Shown here one piece after another: positions 44,355 to 55,500 of a stretch of DNA of 64,000 bases. Numbering within the stretch: position 1 is the stretch's first letter; every line of letters begins with the position of its first letter. The DNA lies in the NCBI GenBank assembly GCA_911728455.2, contig OU452224.1, positions 3,968,001 to 4,032,000 on the forward strand, written 5' to 3'. This DNA comes from Marthasterias glacialis (Eukaryota; Echinodermata; Asteroidea; Forcipulatida; Asteriidae). Position numbers and translations under genes: made by a program. Under the pieces are notes generated by a model that was not told where the DNA came from, made no database searches, and saw nothing but the letters and a program-made list of their open reading frames with translations.

Positions 44355-44830
44355 CAGACCGATCCATTAAGCCCCGCCTACCTTAGCAACTGCCTAGCAA
44401 CAGCACATGGTGTGAATTTCTTGTCACGATCGCAGCGGTGGTTCGGTTGCGGCCACGCACACGTATCGGATACACACACTTATGCATGGTTTTCGTGAGC
44501 GGTGTGGATTTAGTTTTGTGGCCTTTTGAGCAGTGCCTCGAGACCAAAGAACAATGCAGACATGAACACTGTTGAGCTACTTTTGCACGACTGTACAGTG
44601 ACCGCTGCTGTGGGATTTGCACCACAAGCCAGAAATGCAAAAACATTAAAACAAAACAAAAGTTAGTACAGTTGTGCGTGGTGTTGTGTGTCAGAACAAT
44701 GGCAGCTCAGTTTGTTTACTTTTCTAATGGGATTTTAACGTGTCAAACGTTTATTGGACTTTCAGTGGTGTTGTCAAGGCTGTGATTGGTCAATTAAGTT
44801 AGTAGGCGGGGCTTATTGGATCGGTCTATT
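44355..44830. mobile_element. 476-bp MITE, AGACCGATCCATTAAGCCCCGCC ends
   Basis: Left agaccgatccattaagccc, right gggcttattggatcggtct. About 280 bp of its left side is repeated at 62512-62790. Confidence 0.85.
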
Positions 44831-45047
44831 GTGCAGCTAACTGCACCAGCTACATGCAGTCATATAAAACATTTTGAAAGAATAACAAACAAGCTTGGTT
44901 GCACAAAACACATGAGAGACTTGAGTGAAGAATACTGCATGAAGCAATATACATGTTATTGTTATATGAGGACTGGTGTAAAATCTTGCAGACTACTCAA
45001 AAGTCAGGTTGGCAAGTGAAAACACATGTGTGTATAAGTCCTTCATT

Positions 45048-45480
45048 GTGGCGTGGCGTGGCCGAGCAGATAAGATCACCGATCTCAAGCTCTGGTGTTT
45101 CTGATCAGCAGAGTGTGGGTTTGAGTCCTGGTCGTGACCTTAAGCAAGACACTTAACCATTATTGCTGCATTCTTCGGATGGGACGTAAAGCCGTAGGTC
45201 CCGTGTGTTGTGTAATGCATGTAAAAGAACCCAGTACACTTATCGTTAAGAGAAGGGGTTCACCCCGGTGTTCCTGGTTTGACCAACAGCAGATTGCGCC
45301 ACAGCATCTTGTAAATCGTTACATGGATGGTGCTGTGTAAAGGAACAGGTCTTATACTTCAAAACGTAAAACCGCATACCTTCCAGGAAAAAATACTGAG
45401 TGCTTTGAGATGCCCATCGGGTGTGATAAAAAAATATATAAAAAAACATAAGAACTGCATATTATTTTCATTATTCTAAA
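45048..45480 (+). mobile_element. tRNA-Leu-like SINE, full length, plus orientation
   Basis: gcgtggccgagcagataag, ccgatctcaagctctgg, gtgtgggtttgagtcctgg, aagcaagacacttaacc, ttcttcggatgggacg, taaagccgtaggtcccg, gtaaaagaacccagtac, and a 3' part gagatgcccatcgggtg ending in AT-rich tail. Used as the uninterrupted reference for nested copies. Confidence 0.88.
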
Positions 45481-45624
45481 GAAATATGAGATGAACTGCT
45501 GTCCTTATATTATTGTGGAGAGCTCTTTGCACTCTTCAGAACCAAAACCAAACTTCACTCATTAGTCTAAAAAGTGCTTTGCTGTGTGCACCATGCAGTC
45601 TGCTAATTTTGTTCAAGTCTCTCT

Positions 45625-45780
45625 AATGGGGGACTTTGGAACACTACATTGTAGGTGGCAGCAGACTTACCAGTAAATTTCCATTGTTTGGGCTGTTCCG
45701 AGCGTTCGCAAATTTCCCGAGAACAATGGATTTACCTGATAAGTCTGCTGCCACCTAGTGTCCTCAAAAGCCTCCCATTG
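45625..45780. mobile_element. Palindromic MITE with GGTGGCAGCAGAC core
   Basis: Ends aatgggggactttgg and ctcccatt are like the AATGGGAGAC family; core ggtggcagcagacttacc and its complement recur without those ends at 59768-59828. Confidence 0.7.
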
Positions 45781-46552
45781 GTCAGGTTCTGTTCCGTTAT
45801 CCCCCCCCCCCCACACCCACCAACTGTGGGCGATGAAAATTGACATGTAAACAGTCATGACATTGTGTACACGTAAACGGGTCAATTTACGCTTACATTG
45901 CAGTGTTTTTTCAGTTCCTACAATAAGTTTTGAAAAAAATTAAAGAAGTCCAGGGCTTTTTTGCTAGACGGGCAGGGACGCTATATGGTACTAGTGCAGG
46001 GAAAGTCCCCATCTATTTCCTTAACCATGCTAACAACATGATGGAATGTACAATATGAAACAAGCGAATGCACAACAACACAGGAGTGTGTCTGGGACCC
46101 TAGTACAATCATTGTGTTGAATGAAAAGGCAAATTGAAAAAACCTGAGCACACAAAAGCTTTTTTTTTCACTTTGTGTCAAGTTTGTGACCTGTGCCCAA
46201 ATCTGCAGGAGTCACTTGGGTGATGAATGTATACGATTCCAACTACATGCTTCAACTCTGCAAAGCAACCACATTATACAAAGCTCCTGACCTTACATGA
46301 CAAGTTTGTTTAATATTCAAATATGATTGCTCCCACTGGAGAGGTGGGGGTCGGTACTTGAAAATCTTCAAAATTAATTTTTGAAGTAGAGCCTATACAT
46401 AGTTTATAAGAAACATTTTATACCCCAAAAGGTGTATTACACTGGCATAATACATGTACATTTCTGGATTTGTAATGAATGAAACCTCCATTTCATACAG
46501 ACTGCAACTACAATCCAGCAGGAACGTTGAGGTACACATGTACATGTACACC

Positions 46553-46886
46553 AAAGATACTAGAAACACAACATAGGACACTTGTGCCGTTTTGCATGGT
46601 AGCAGATGTAACACCTAACCTAGCCACCACGTGATGGCGCCCTTCCCCATGTGTCAATTTTGCAAGGATTTATGACACAATTTATTACCGAACACCAAAT
46701 TTTCGATCTGCCTTCACCATTTTTAATTGGTGGGATCGTTTGACCGAAGTATTTCCATTTAGTAGGTCCTACTTATTGCGCAAACGATCTTTGGTTTTAC
46801 CTACCAAACAACAGTGGCAGCCGCTGTGCAGCGGGCGCACCCATTTTGCGTTTCATGTTTCTACACAGAGTGTCCTATCTTGTGAT
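46553..46886. mobile_element. MITE, reverse copy of the 27892 family
   Basis: Left aacataggacacttgtgcc, right gtgtcctatcttgtg; interior gcgcaaacgatctttggt and cccttccccatgtgtcaa match in opposite orientation. Confidence 0.75.
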
Positions 46887-47245
46887 TTCTAGTATTACAT
46901 GGACAGTAATTGGTTGAAAGATTTCCCACACTTCTGGCTACCCCAGGAGGCAGGATGGTACAATGTTTCTACTGCATGTGTGTGTGTGTGTGTATAAATC
47001 GTAATTAAACTCTCTCTATTGTTTACATGAACCATGCTTCCTTCCTCTGTACCTCCAGAGTAGCCGTTGAGCATTAAATAGCTCAGTCCATGTAGAAACT
47101 AATAGTAATACACAGACTTCACAAAAGAGGAACTCAAATTACAGAAAAGAGTTCAAACCAATTTGACAAAACAATGGCTAATTTCATCAAGCCTGTAAGC
47201 AGACATTTTCTGCTTACAGATTTCTGCTTACAGAGTGGCCCTTAA

Positions 47246-47575
47246 AGCCAGCTCAACATTTGTAAGAATTAAAGCATAAATGTTCATAGATTTACATGGA
47301 CCTTACATGGTATAAAGATAATAATGGTAGAAAACTTTCCTTGGAATTTTTCTGCCTGAATGAAATACGATCCAAAGTTAGTTTTCGTCTCAGTGAAACG
47401 GAAAAACTCTGCCTATTAGGAATGCAAAAATGCTGCACGCATTTTTACTGTTTTCTCGCAAATGAAACAACAAAATAAGCTGACATTTTCACAGGTTGGT
47501 TTTATTACAAATATTTTGATTTGTGCAAAAGATTTATGCATTTACAGTCAGTTTACCAATGTTGAGCTGCAGGCT
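47246..47575. mobile_element. 330-bp TTAA MITE, reference copy
   Basis: TTAA at 47242-47245 and 47576-47579. Ends agccagctcaacatttg and caatgttgagctgcaggct. Intact version of the family at 538, 28447 and 33081. A second partial copy occupies about 47890-48180. Confidence 0.88.
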
Positions 47576-47696
47576 TTAACAGTCGGTGATCATGGATGTA
47601 ACACTAACTTACACTACAGTAGGGGTAGAAAACATTGGCGGTATGGATTTGAACTAGCCCCATTAAAAATACATGAAATTTACTCCTAGTCCTAGG

Positions 47697-48180
47697 GCCA
47701 AATACTAAATGTATCACACCAGCGCGAGTGGAATACAGGAAAATATAGCATTTCTGCATCCCATATATTCCACGGGCTATATTTTCCCGAATTCCAAGAG
47801 CGCGAGTGTGATAACGAATTTATCTTCCAGTCAACTGAAAGATAAAACAACTTTACGCGTCATTTGATGAAATGCAAACCGTGCATTTTGGATCTTACTT
47901 CATTCCTATTACATTAGTTAAAAACGATTAACACTTCAGGCAGAAATATTTCAAGGAAAGTTTTCTACTACTATCATTATCTTTATAAAATTATACCATG
48001 TAAAAAAAAGTAAAGTTAGCCCTGGGTAGGATGTCAGCCTCCGTTGTACTGCGACTGTGCAACAGAGACCGACGTCCTACCAGGGCTATGGTATATCAAA
48101 ATATAGATCTGTAAATCTGTGAACATTTTTGTTTTTCCTCTTTAGTCTTAGGTTAGTCAATGTGGAGCTGGGGCTTTAAG
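47697..48180. repeat. Palindromes within a partial TTAA MITE copy
   Basis: 47700-47830 is an imperfect palindrome (agcgcgagtggaatac, gggctatattttcc, agcgcgagtgtgat). 48006-48092 is another (tagccctgggtaggatgtc versus gacgtcctaccagggcta) inserted in MITE sequence that ends gagctggggctttaa at 48180. Confidence 0.65.
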
Positions 48181-49555
48181 TTTCATATGTTAGACATAAC
48201 GAGTACAACCCACCCCCATCTTAAAATGCATACTCCACTGATGATCTACCCGTTATTGTAATCTCTCTCATTTGTGATTTGGAATGCCTATGCTTTTCTT
48301 ATCATGAGTGAAATATAAATGGTCAATGGGTGACCTTCTAAAAGTTCAGGTTTTGACCAGGTTTTATTAAAGACGTGAGAAGTTTCGAAAGGATAATTGA
48401 GTGTGCAACTTACCAGAGCTATGCTATTTTATTACTACTGACCATTCGGCAGTATCAGGAGTAAATCGATACTTCCAGCCGTCAACCTGCTTTTCATGAA
48501 GATTCTTTCCAGCAGGGTCAGAAAATTACTAACATCACAACAATACTTAAGTCAATAACTAACAACAATACTCAGCACATACATATAATAGGCAATGTCA
48601 AACGACGGGGCCAAACAGCAGCTAGCTTGCCTAGATGATGTACCCTGCCTGGCTGGCCCTTGGGTGTGTGTGTATCGCACGGTCTGCACTGAACGTTTAT
48701 CTAAGTTAAAAGAAAATTACTACAGCTGTTCCGGACCGGTTGCTGACCAGTTGTTCTTTGTAAGCCGTGGTCCAGAACGTAAGCGGGAAACCAAAACCTA
48801 TGTGTTCTTCAAGAAGTTAGAAAAGCGCCCTCTACTTTGTTATCAACTAAAGCCGCCGAAGGGCGTGTGTCACACCCCAGTCAGTTGGGTTGGCATGGTA
48901 TGCACCAAAATTTAAAAAGAAAGAAAACAGGAAGAAAAAAACACGTCAAAGATAACACAATAAATATGTGTAAACGTCACCCAGGCCAGAAAGTAAAATT
49001 TCAAACAAAAGTATTTGAAATGGGTTTCTTACTGCCGTTTTGCATCAGCAATTGTAGTTTTACATTGTGTGGCTTGCACTCGTAATTTTGGTATATTAAA
49101 ACAGACCATGGAGAAATGAGTGATAAATTAAAATTTCATCGAAATAGGTATAACCAATGGTACTGCTTAATTAATAAGACAAAAAGTTGACAAAAGCTGT
49201 AACACACACAAAGGACAACTATTCGCACGGTCCCAGCGCCTGATTTAATGATAGGTGTGTGGCCAATAAAAAAAGTGGCAAATAAATAAATAAATGAATA
49301 AATAAAAATAAATCGTCAAAAGAGGGCGGTATACAACTTTAACGGTAGGTTGTACTGCACCAAAATCGGCTGCCACGGCAACGAATTCTAAATGCTAAAA
49401 TAATATTCAAAAAATGCTCGAAAAATATTTAAAAGTCTCTCATCCTCTAGGAAACAAATCAAATACATTTTCTGACAATTAAACTTCAATCTTCTATTCT
49501 ATGTTTACTGAGTTATCCGTTGAGATTTTTGGGTAGGCTGATCCAAATTAAAAAG

Positions 49556-52500
49556 GGGTTTAAGTTATGTCAGATGCAAGTTTCCTAAGTATTAATTGTC
49601 CAGTGGAAGGACTTAATGACTCCGGACTTGAAGATCCTGGGTTCAATTTCCCTTCTGTAACTTTTCTTTTTCATTGCCCATGTCCATTCTAAGGGTTTTA
49701 AGTTATGTCAGATGCAGGTTTCTTAAGTGTTGGTGGTCCAGTGAAAGGACTTAATGACTCTGGACTTGAAGATCCTGGGTTCAATTCCCTTCCCGTAACT
49801 TTTCTTTTTCATTGCCCATGTCCATTCTAAGGGTTTTAACTTATGTCAGATGCAAGCTTCTTAAGCGATGTTGGTCCAGTGGAAGGACTTAATGACTCTG
49901 GACTTGAAGATCCTGAGTTCAAATCCACTCTGAAAGTTTTCTTTTTCATTGCACATGTCCATTCTAAGGGTTTTAAGTTATGTCAGATGCAAGTTTGTTA
50001 AGTATTGGTGGTCCAGTGGAAGGATGTACTGACTGGATGTACTGGGTGCAATTCCCCTTCTGTTACTTTTCTTTTTCATTACCCATGTCCATTCTAAGGG
50101 TTTTAAGTTATGTCAGATGCAAGTTACTTAAGCGTTGGTGGTCCAGTGGAAGGGCTTAATGACTCTGGACTTGAAGATTCTGGGTTCAATTCCCATTCTG
50201 TAACTTTTCTTTTTCATTGCCCATGTCCATTCTAAAGGTTTTAAGTTATGTCAGATGCCAGTTTCTTACGTGTTGGTGGTCCAGTGGAAGGACTTAATGA
50301 CTCTGGACTTGAAGATCCTGGGTTCAATTCCCATTCTGTAACTTTTTCTTTTTCATTGCCCATGTCCATTCTAAGGGTTTTAAGTTATGTCAGATGCAAG
50401 TTTCTTAAATGTTGGTGGTACAGTGGAAGGACTTAAGGACTCTGGACTTGAAGATCCTGGGTTCGATTCCCATTCTGTAAGTTTTCTTTTTCATTGCCCA
50501 TGTCCATTCTAAGGGTTTTAAGTTATGTCAAATGCAAGTTTCTTAAGCGTTGGGGTCCAGTGGAAGGACTTACTGACTCTGGACTTGAAGATCCTGGGTT
50601 CAATTCCCATTCTGTAACTTTTCTGTTTCATTGCCCATGACCATTCTAAGGGTTTTAAGTTATGTCAAATGCAAGTTTCTTAAGAGTTGGTGGTCCAGTG
50701 GAAGGGCTTAATGACTCTGGACTGGATGGTCCTGGGTTCAATTCCCTTTCTGTGACTTTTGTTTTTCATTACCCATGTCCATTCTTAGGGTTTTAAGTTA
50801 TGTCAGATGCAAGTTTCTGAAGAGTTGGTGGTAGAGTGGAAGGGCTTAATGACTCTGGACTTGAGGATCCTGGGTTCAATTCCCATTCTGTAACTTTTCT
50901 TTTTCATTGCCCATGTCCATTCTAAGGGTTTTAAGTTATGTCAGATGCAAGTTTCTTAAGCATTGGTGGTCCAGTGGAAGGACTTAATCACTCTGGACTT
51001 GAAGATCCTGGGTTCAATTCCTTTCCTGTAACTTTTCTTTTTCATAGCCCATGTCTATTTTAAGGGTTTTAAGTTATGTCAGATGCAAGTTTCTTAAGTG
51101 TTGTCGGTCCAGTGGAAGGACTTTATGACTCTGGACTTGAAGATCCTGGGTTCAATTCCCATTCTGTTACTTTTCTTTTTCATTGCCCATGTCCATTCTA
51201 AGTGGTTTAGGTTATGTCAGATGCAGGTTTCTTAAGTTTTGGTGGTCCAGTGGAAGGACTTTATGACTCTGGACTTGAAGATCCTGGGTTCAAATCCACT
51301 CTGTAAGTTTTCTTTTTCATTGCCCATGTCCATTCTATGAGGGTTTTAAGTTATGTCAGATGCAAAGTTTCTTAAGTGTTGTCGGTCCAGTGGAAGGACT
51401 TTATGACTCTGGACTTGAAGATCCTGGGTTCAATTCCCATTCTGTTACTTTTCTTTTTCATTGCCCATGTCCATTCTAAGGGGTTTAGGTTATGTCAGAT
51501 GCAAGTTTCTTAAGTGTTGGTGGTCCAGTGGAAGGATTTAATGACTCTGGACTTGAAGATCCTGGGTTCAATTCCCATTCTGTAACTTTTCTTTTTCATT
51601 GCCCATGTCCATTCTAAGGGTTTTAAGTTGTGTCAGATGCAAGTTTCTTAAGCGTTGGTGGTACAGTGGAAGGACTTAATGACTCTGGACTTGAAGATCC
51701 TGGGTTCAATTCCCATTCTGTAACTTTTCTTTTTCATTGCCCATGTCCATTTTAAGGGTTTTAAGTTATGTCAAATGCAAGTTTCTTAAGAGTTGGTGGT
51801 CCAGTGGAAGGACTTACTGACTCTGGACTTGAAGATCCTGGGTTCAATTCCCATTCTGTAACTTTTCTTTTTCATTGCCCATGACTATTCTAAGGGTTTT
51901 AAGTTATGTCAAATGCAAGTTTCTTAAGTGTTGTTGGTCCAGTGGAAGGACTTAATGACTCTGGACTTGAAGATCCTGGGTTCAATTCCCTTTCTGTAAC
52001 TTTTCTTTTTCATTGCCCATGTCCATTCTAAGGGTTTTAAGTTATGTCAAATGCAAGTTTCTTAAGAGTTGGTGGTCCAGTGGAAGGACTTACTGACTCT
52101 GGACTTGAAGATCCTGGGCTCAATTCCCATTCTGTAACTTTTCTTTTTCATTGCCCATGACCATTCTAAGGGTTTTAAGTTATGTCAGATGCAATTTTCT
52201 TAAGCGTTGGTGGTACAGAGGAAGGACTTAATGACTCTGGACTTGAAGATCCTGGGTTCAATTCCCATTCTGATTTTTTTTTTTCATTGCCCATGTCCAT
52301 TCTAAGGGGTTTAGGTTATGTCAGATGCAAGTTTCGTAAGTGTTGGTGGTCCAGTGGAAGGACTTAACGACTCTGGACTTGAAGATCCTGGGTTCAATTC
52401 CCATTCTGTAAGTTTTCTTTTTCATTGCCCATGTCCATTCTAAGGGTTTTAAGTTGTGTCAGATGCAAGTTTCTTAAGCGTTGGTGGTACAGTGGAAGGA

Positions 52501-55500
52501 CTTAATGACTCTGGACTTGAAGATCCTGGGTTCAATTCCCATTCTGTAACTTTTCTTTTTCATTGCCCATGTCCATTTTAAGGGTTTTAAGTTATGTCAA
52601 ATGCAAGTTTCTTAAGAGTTGGTGGTCCAGTGGAAGGACTTAATGACTCTGGACTTGATGGTCCTGGGTTCAATTCCCTTTCTGTGACTTTTGTTTTTCA
52701 TTACCCATGTCCATTCTTAGGGTTTTAAGTTATGTCAGATGCAAGTTTCTGAAGAGTTGGTTGTAGAGTGGAAGGGCTTAATGACTCTGGACTTGAGGAT
52801 CCTGGGTTCAATTCCCATTCTGTAACTTTTCTTTTTCATTGCCCATGTCCATTCTAAGGGTTTTAAGTTATGTCAGATGCAAGTTTCTTAAGCATTGGTG
52901 GTCCAGTGGAAGGACTTAATCACTCTGGACTTGAAGATCCTGGGTTCAATTCCTTTCCTGTAACTTTTCTTTTTCATAGCCCATGTCTATTTTAAGGGTT
53001 TTAAGTTATGACTTGAAGATCCTGGGTTCAATTCCCATTCTGTAACTTTTCTTTTTCATTGCCCATGTCCATTTTAAGGGTTTTAAGTTATGTCAAATGC
53101 AAGTTTCTTAAGAGTTGGTGGTCCAGTGGAAGGACTTTATGACTCTGGACTTGAAGATCCTGGGTTCAATTCCCATTCTGTAACTTTTCTTTTTCATTGC
53201 CCATGACTATTCTAAGGGTTTTAAGTTATGTCAAATGCAAGTTTCTTAAGAGTTGGTGGTCCAGTGGAAGGGCTTAATGACTCTGGACTTGAAGATCCTG
53301 GGTTCAATTCCCCTTCTGTAACTTTTCTTTTTCATTGCCCATGTCCATTCTAAGGGTTTTAAGTTACGTCAGATGCAAGTTTCTTCAGCGTTGGTGGTCC
53401 AGTGGAAGGACTTTATGACTCTGGACTTGAAGATCCTGGGTTCAATACCCTTCCTGTAACTTTTCTTTTTCATTGCCCATGTCCATCCTAAGGGTTTTAA
53501 GTTATGTCAGATGCAAGTTTCTTAAGTGTTGTCGGTCCAGTGGAAGGACTTAATCACTCTGGACTTGAAGATCCTGGGTTCAATTCCCCTTCTGTAACTT
53601 TTCTTTTTCATTGCCCATGTCCATTCTAAGGGTTTTAAGTTATGTCAAATGCAAGTTTCTTAAGAGTTGGTGGTCCAGTGGAAGGACTTACTGACTCTGG
53701 ACTTGAAGATCCTGGGCTCAATTCCCATTCTGTAACTTTTCTTTTTCATTGCCCATGACCATTCTAAGGGTTTTAAGTTATGTCAGATGCAATTTTCTTA
53801 AGCGTTGGTGGTACAGAGGAAGGACTTAATGACTCTGGACTTGAAGATCCTGGGTTCAATTCCCATTCTGATTTTTTTTTTTTCATTGCCCATGTCCATT
53901 CTAAGGGGTTTAGGTTATGTCAGATGCAAGTTTCGTAAGTGTTGGTGGTCCAGTGGAAGGACTTAACGACTCTGGACTTGAAGATCCTGGGTTCAATTCC
54001 ATTTCTGTAAGTTTTCTTTTTCATTGCCCATGTCCATTCTAAGGGTTTTAAGTTGTGTCAGATGCAAGTTTCTTAAGCGTTGGTGGTACAGTGGAAGGAC
54101 TTAATGACTCTGGACTTGAAGATCCTGGGTTCAATTCCCATTCTGTAACTTTTCTTTTTCATTGCCCATGTCCATTTTAAGGGTTTTAAGTTATGTCAAA
54201 TGCAAGTTTCTTAAGAGTTGGTGGTCCAGTGGAAGGACTTAATGACTCTGGACTTGATGGTCCTGGGTTCAATTCCCTTTCTGTGACTTTTGTTTTTCAT
54301 TACCCATGTCCATTCTTAGGGTTTTAAGTTATGTCAGATGCAAGTTTCTGAAGAGTTGGTTGTAGAGTGGAAGGGCTTAATGACTCTGGACTTGAGGATC
54401 CTGGGTTCAATTCCCATTCTGTAACTTTTCTTTTTCATTGCCCATGTCCATTCTAAGGGTTTTAAGTTATGTCAGATGCAAGTTTCTTAAGCATTGGTGG
54501 TCCAGTGGAAGGACTTAATCACTCTGGACTTGAAGATCCTGGGTTCAATTCCTTTCCTGTAACTTTTCTTTTTCATAGCCCATGTCTATTTTAAGGGTTT
54601 TAAGTTATGTCAGATGCAAGATACTTAAGTGTTGTCGGTCCAGTGGAAGGACTTTATGACTCTGGACTTGAAGATCCTGGGTTCAATTCCCATTCTGTTA
54701 CTTTTCTTTTTCATTGCCCATGTCCATTCTAAGTGGTTTAGGTTATGTCAGATGCAGGTTTCTTAAGTTTTGGTGGTCCAGTGGAAGGACTTTATGACTC
54801 TGGACTTGAAGATCCTGGGTTCAAATCCACTCTGTAAGTTTTCTTTTTCATTGCCCATGTCCATTCTATGAGGGTTTTAAGTTATGTCAGATGCAAAGTT
54901 TCTTAAGTGTTGTCGGTCCAGTGGAAGGACTTTATGACTCTGGACTTGAAGATCCTGGGTTCAATTCCCATTCTGTTACTTTTCTTTTTCATTGCCCATG
55001 TCCATTCTAAGGGGTTTAGGTTATGTCAGATGCAAGTTTCTTAAGTGTTGGTGGTCCAGTGGAAGGATTTAATGACTCTGGACTTGAAGATCCTGGGTTC
55101 AATTCCCATTCTGTAACTTTTCTTTTTCATTGCCCATGTCCATTCTAAGGGTTTTAAGTTGTGTCAGATGCAAGTTTCTTAAGCGTTGGTGGTACAGTGG
55201 AAGGACTTAATGACTCTGGACTTGAAGATCCTGGGTTCAATTCCCATTCTGTAACTTTTCTTTTTCATTGCCCATGTCCATTTTAAGGGTTTTAAGTTAT
55301 GTCAAATGCAAGTTTCTTAAGAGTTGGTGGTCCAGTGGAAGGACTTACTGACTCTGGACTTGAAGATCCTGGGTTCAATTCCCATTCTGTAACTTTTCTT
55401 TTTCATTGCCCATGACTATTCTAAGGGTTTTAAGTTATGTCAAATGCAAGTTTCTTAAGAGTTGGTGGTCCAGTGGAAGGGCTTAATGACTCTGGACTTG

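Larger units (their letters stand above)
38632..49555. other. Intergenic region upstream of PLEKHO
   Basis: No supported coding exon. The PLEKHO promoter and 5' UTR should be in the first part but no TATA element or CpG-rich island stands out. Contains SINEs and MITEs listed separately. 40280-41590, 46200-46550, 46890-47230 and 48180-49550 hold nothing I can name; an open frame at 48595-48915 lacks recognisable motifs. Confidence 0.6.

Noticed and set aside
48595..48915. Plus-strand frame of 106 codons with Cys residues
   Set aside because: No recognisable domain, no splice context and no second exon; cannot be told from chance. Worth testing only with RNA data.
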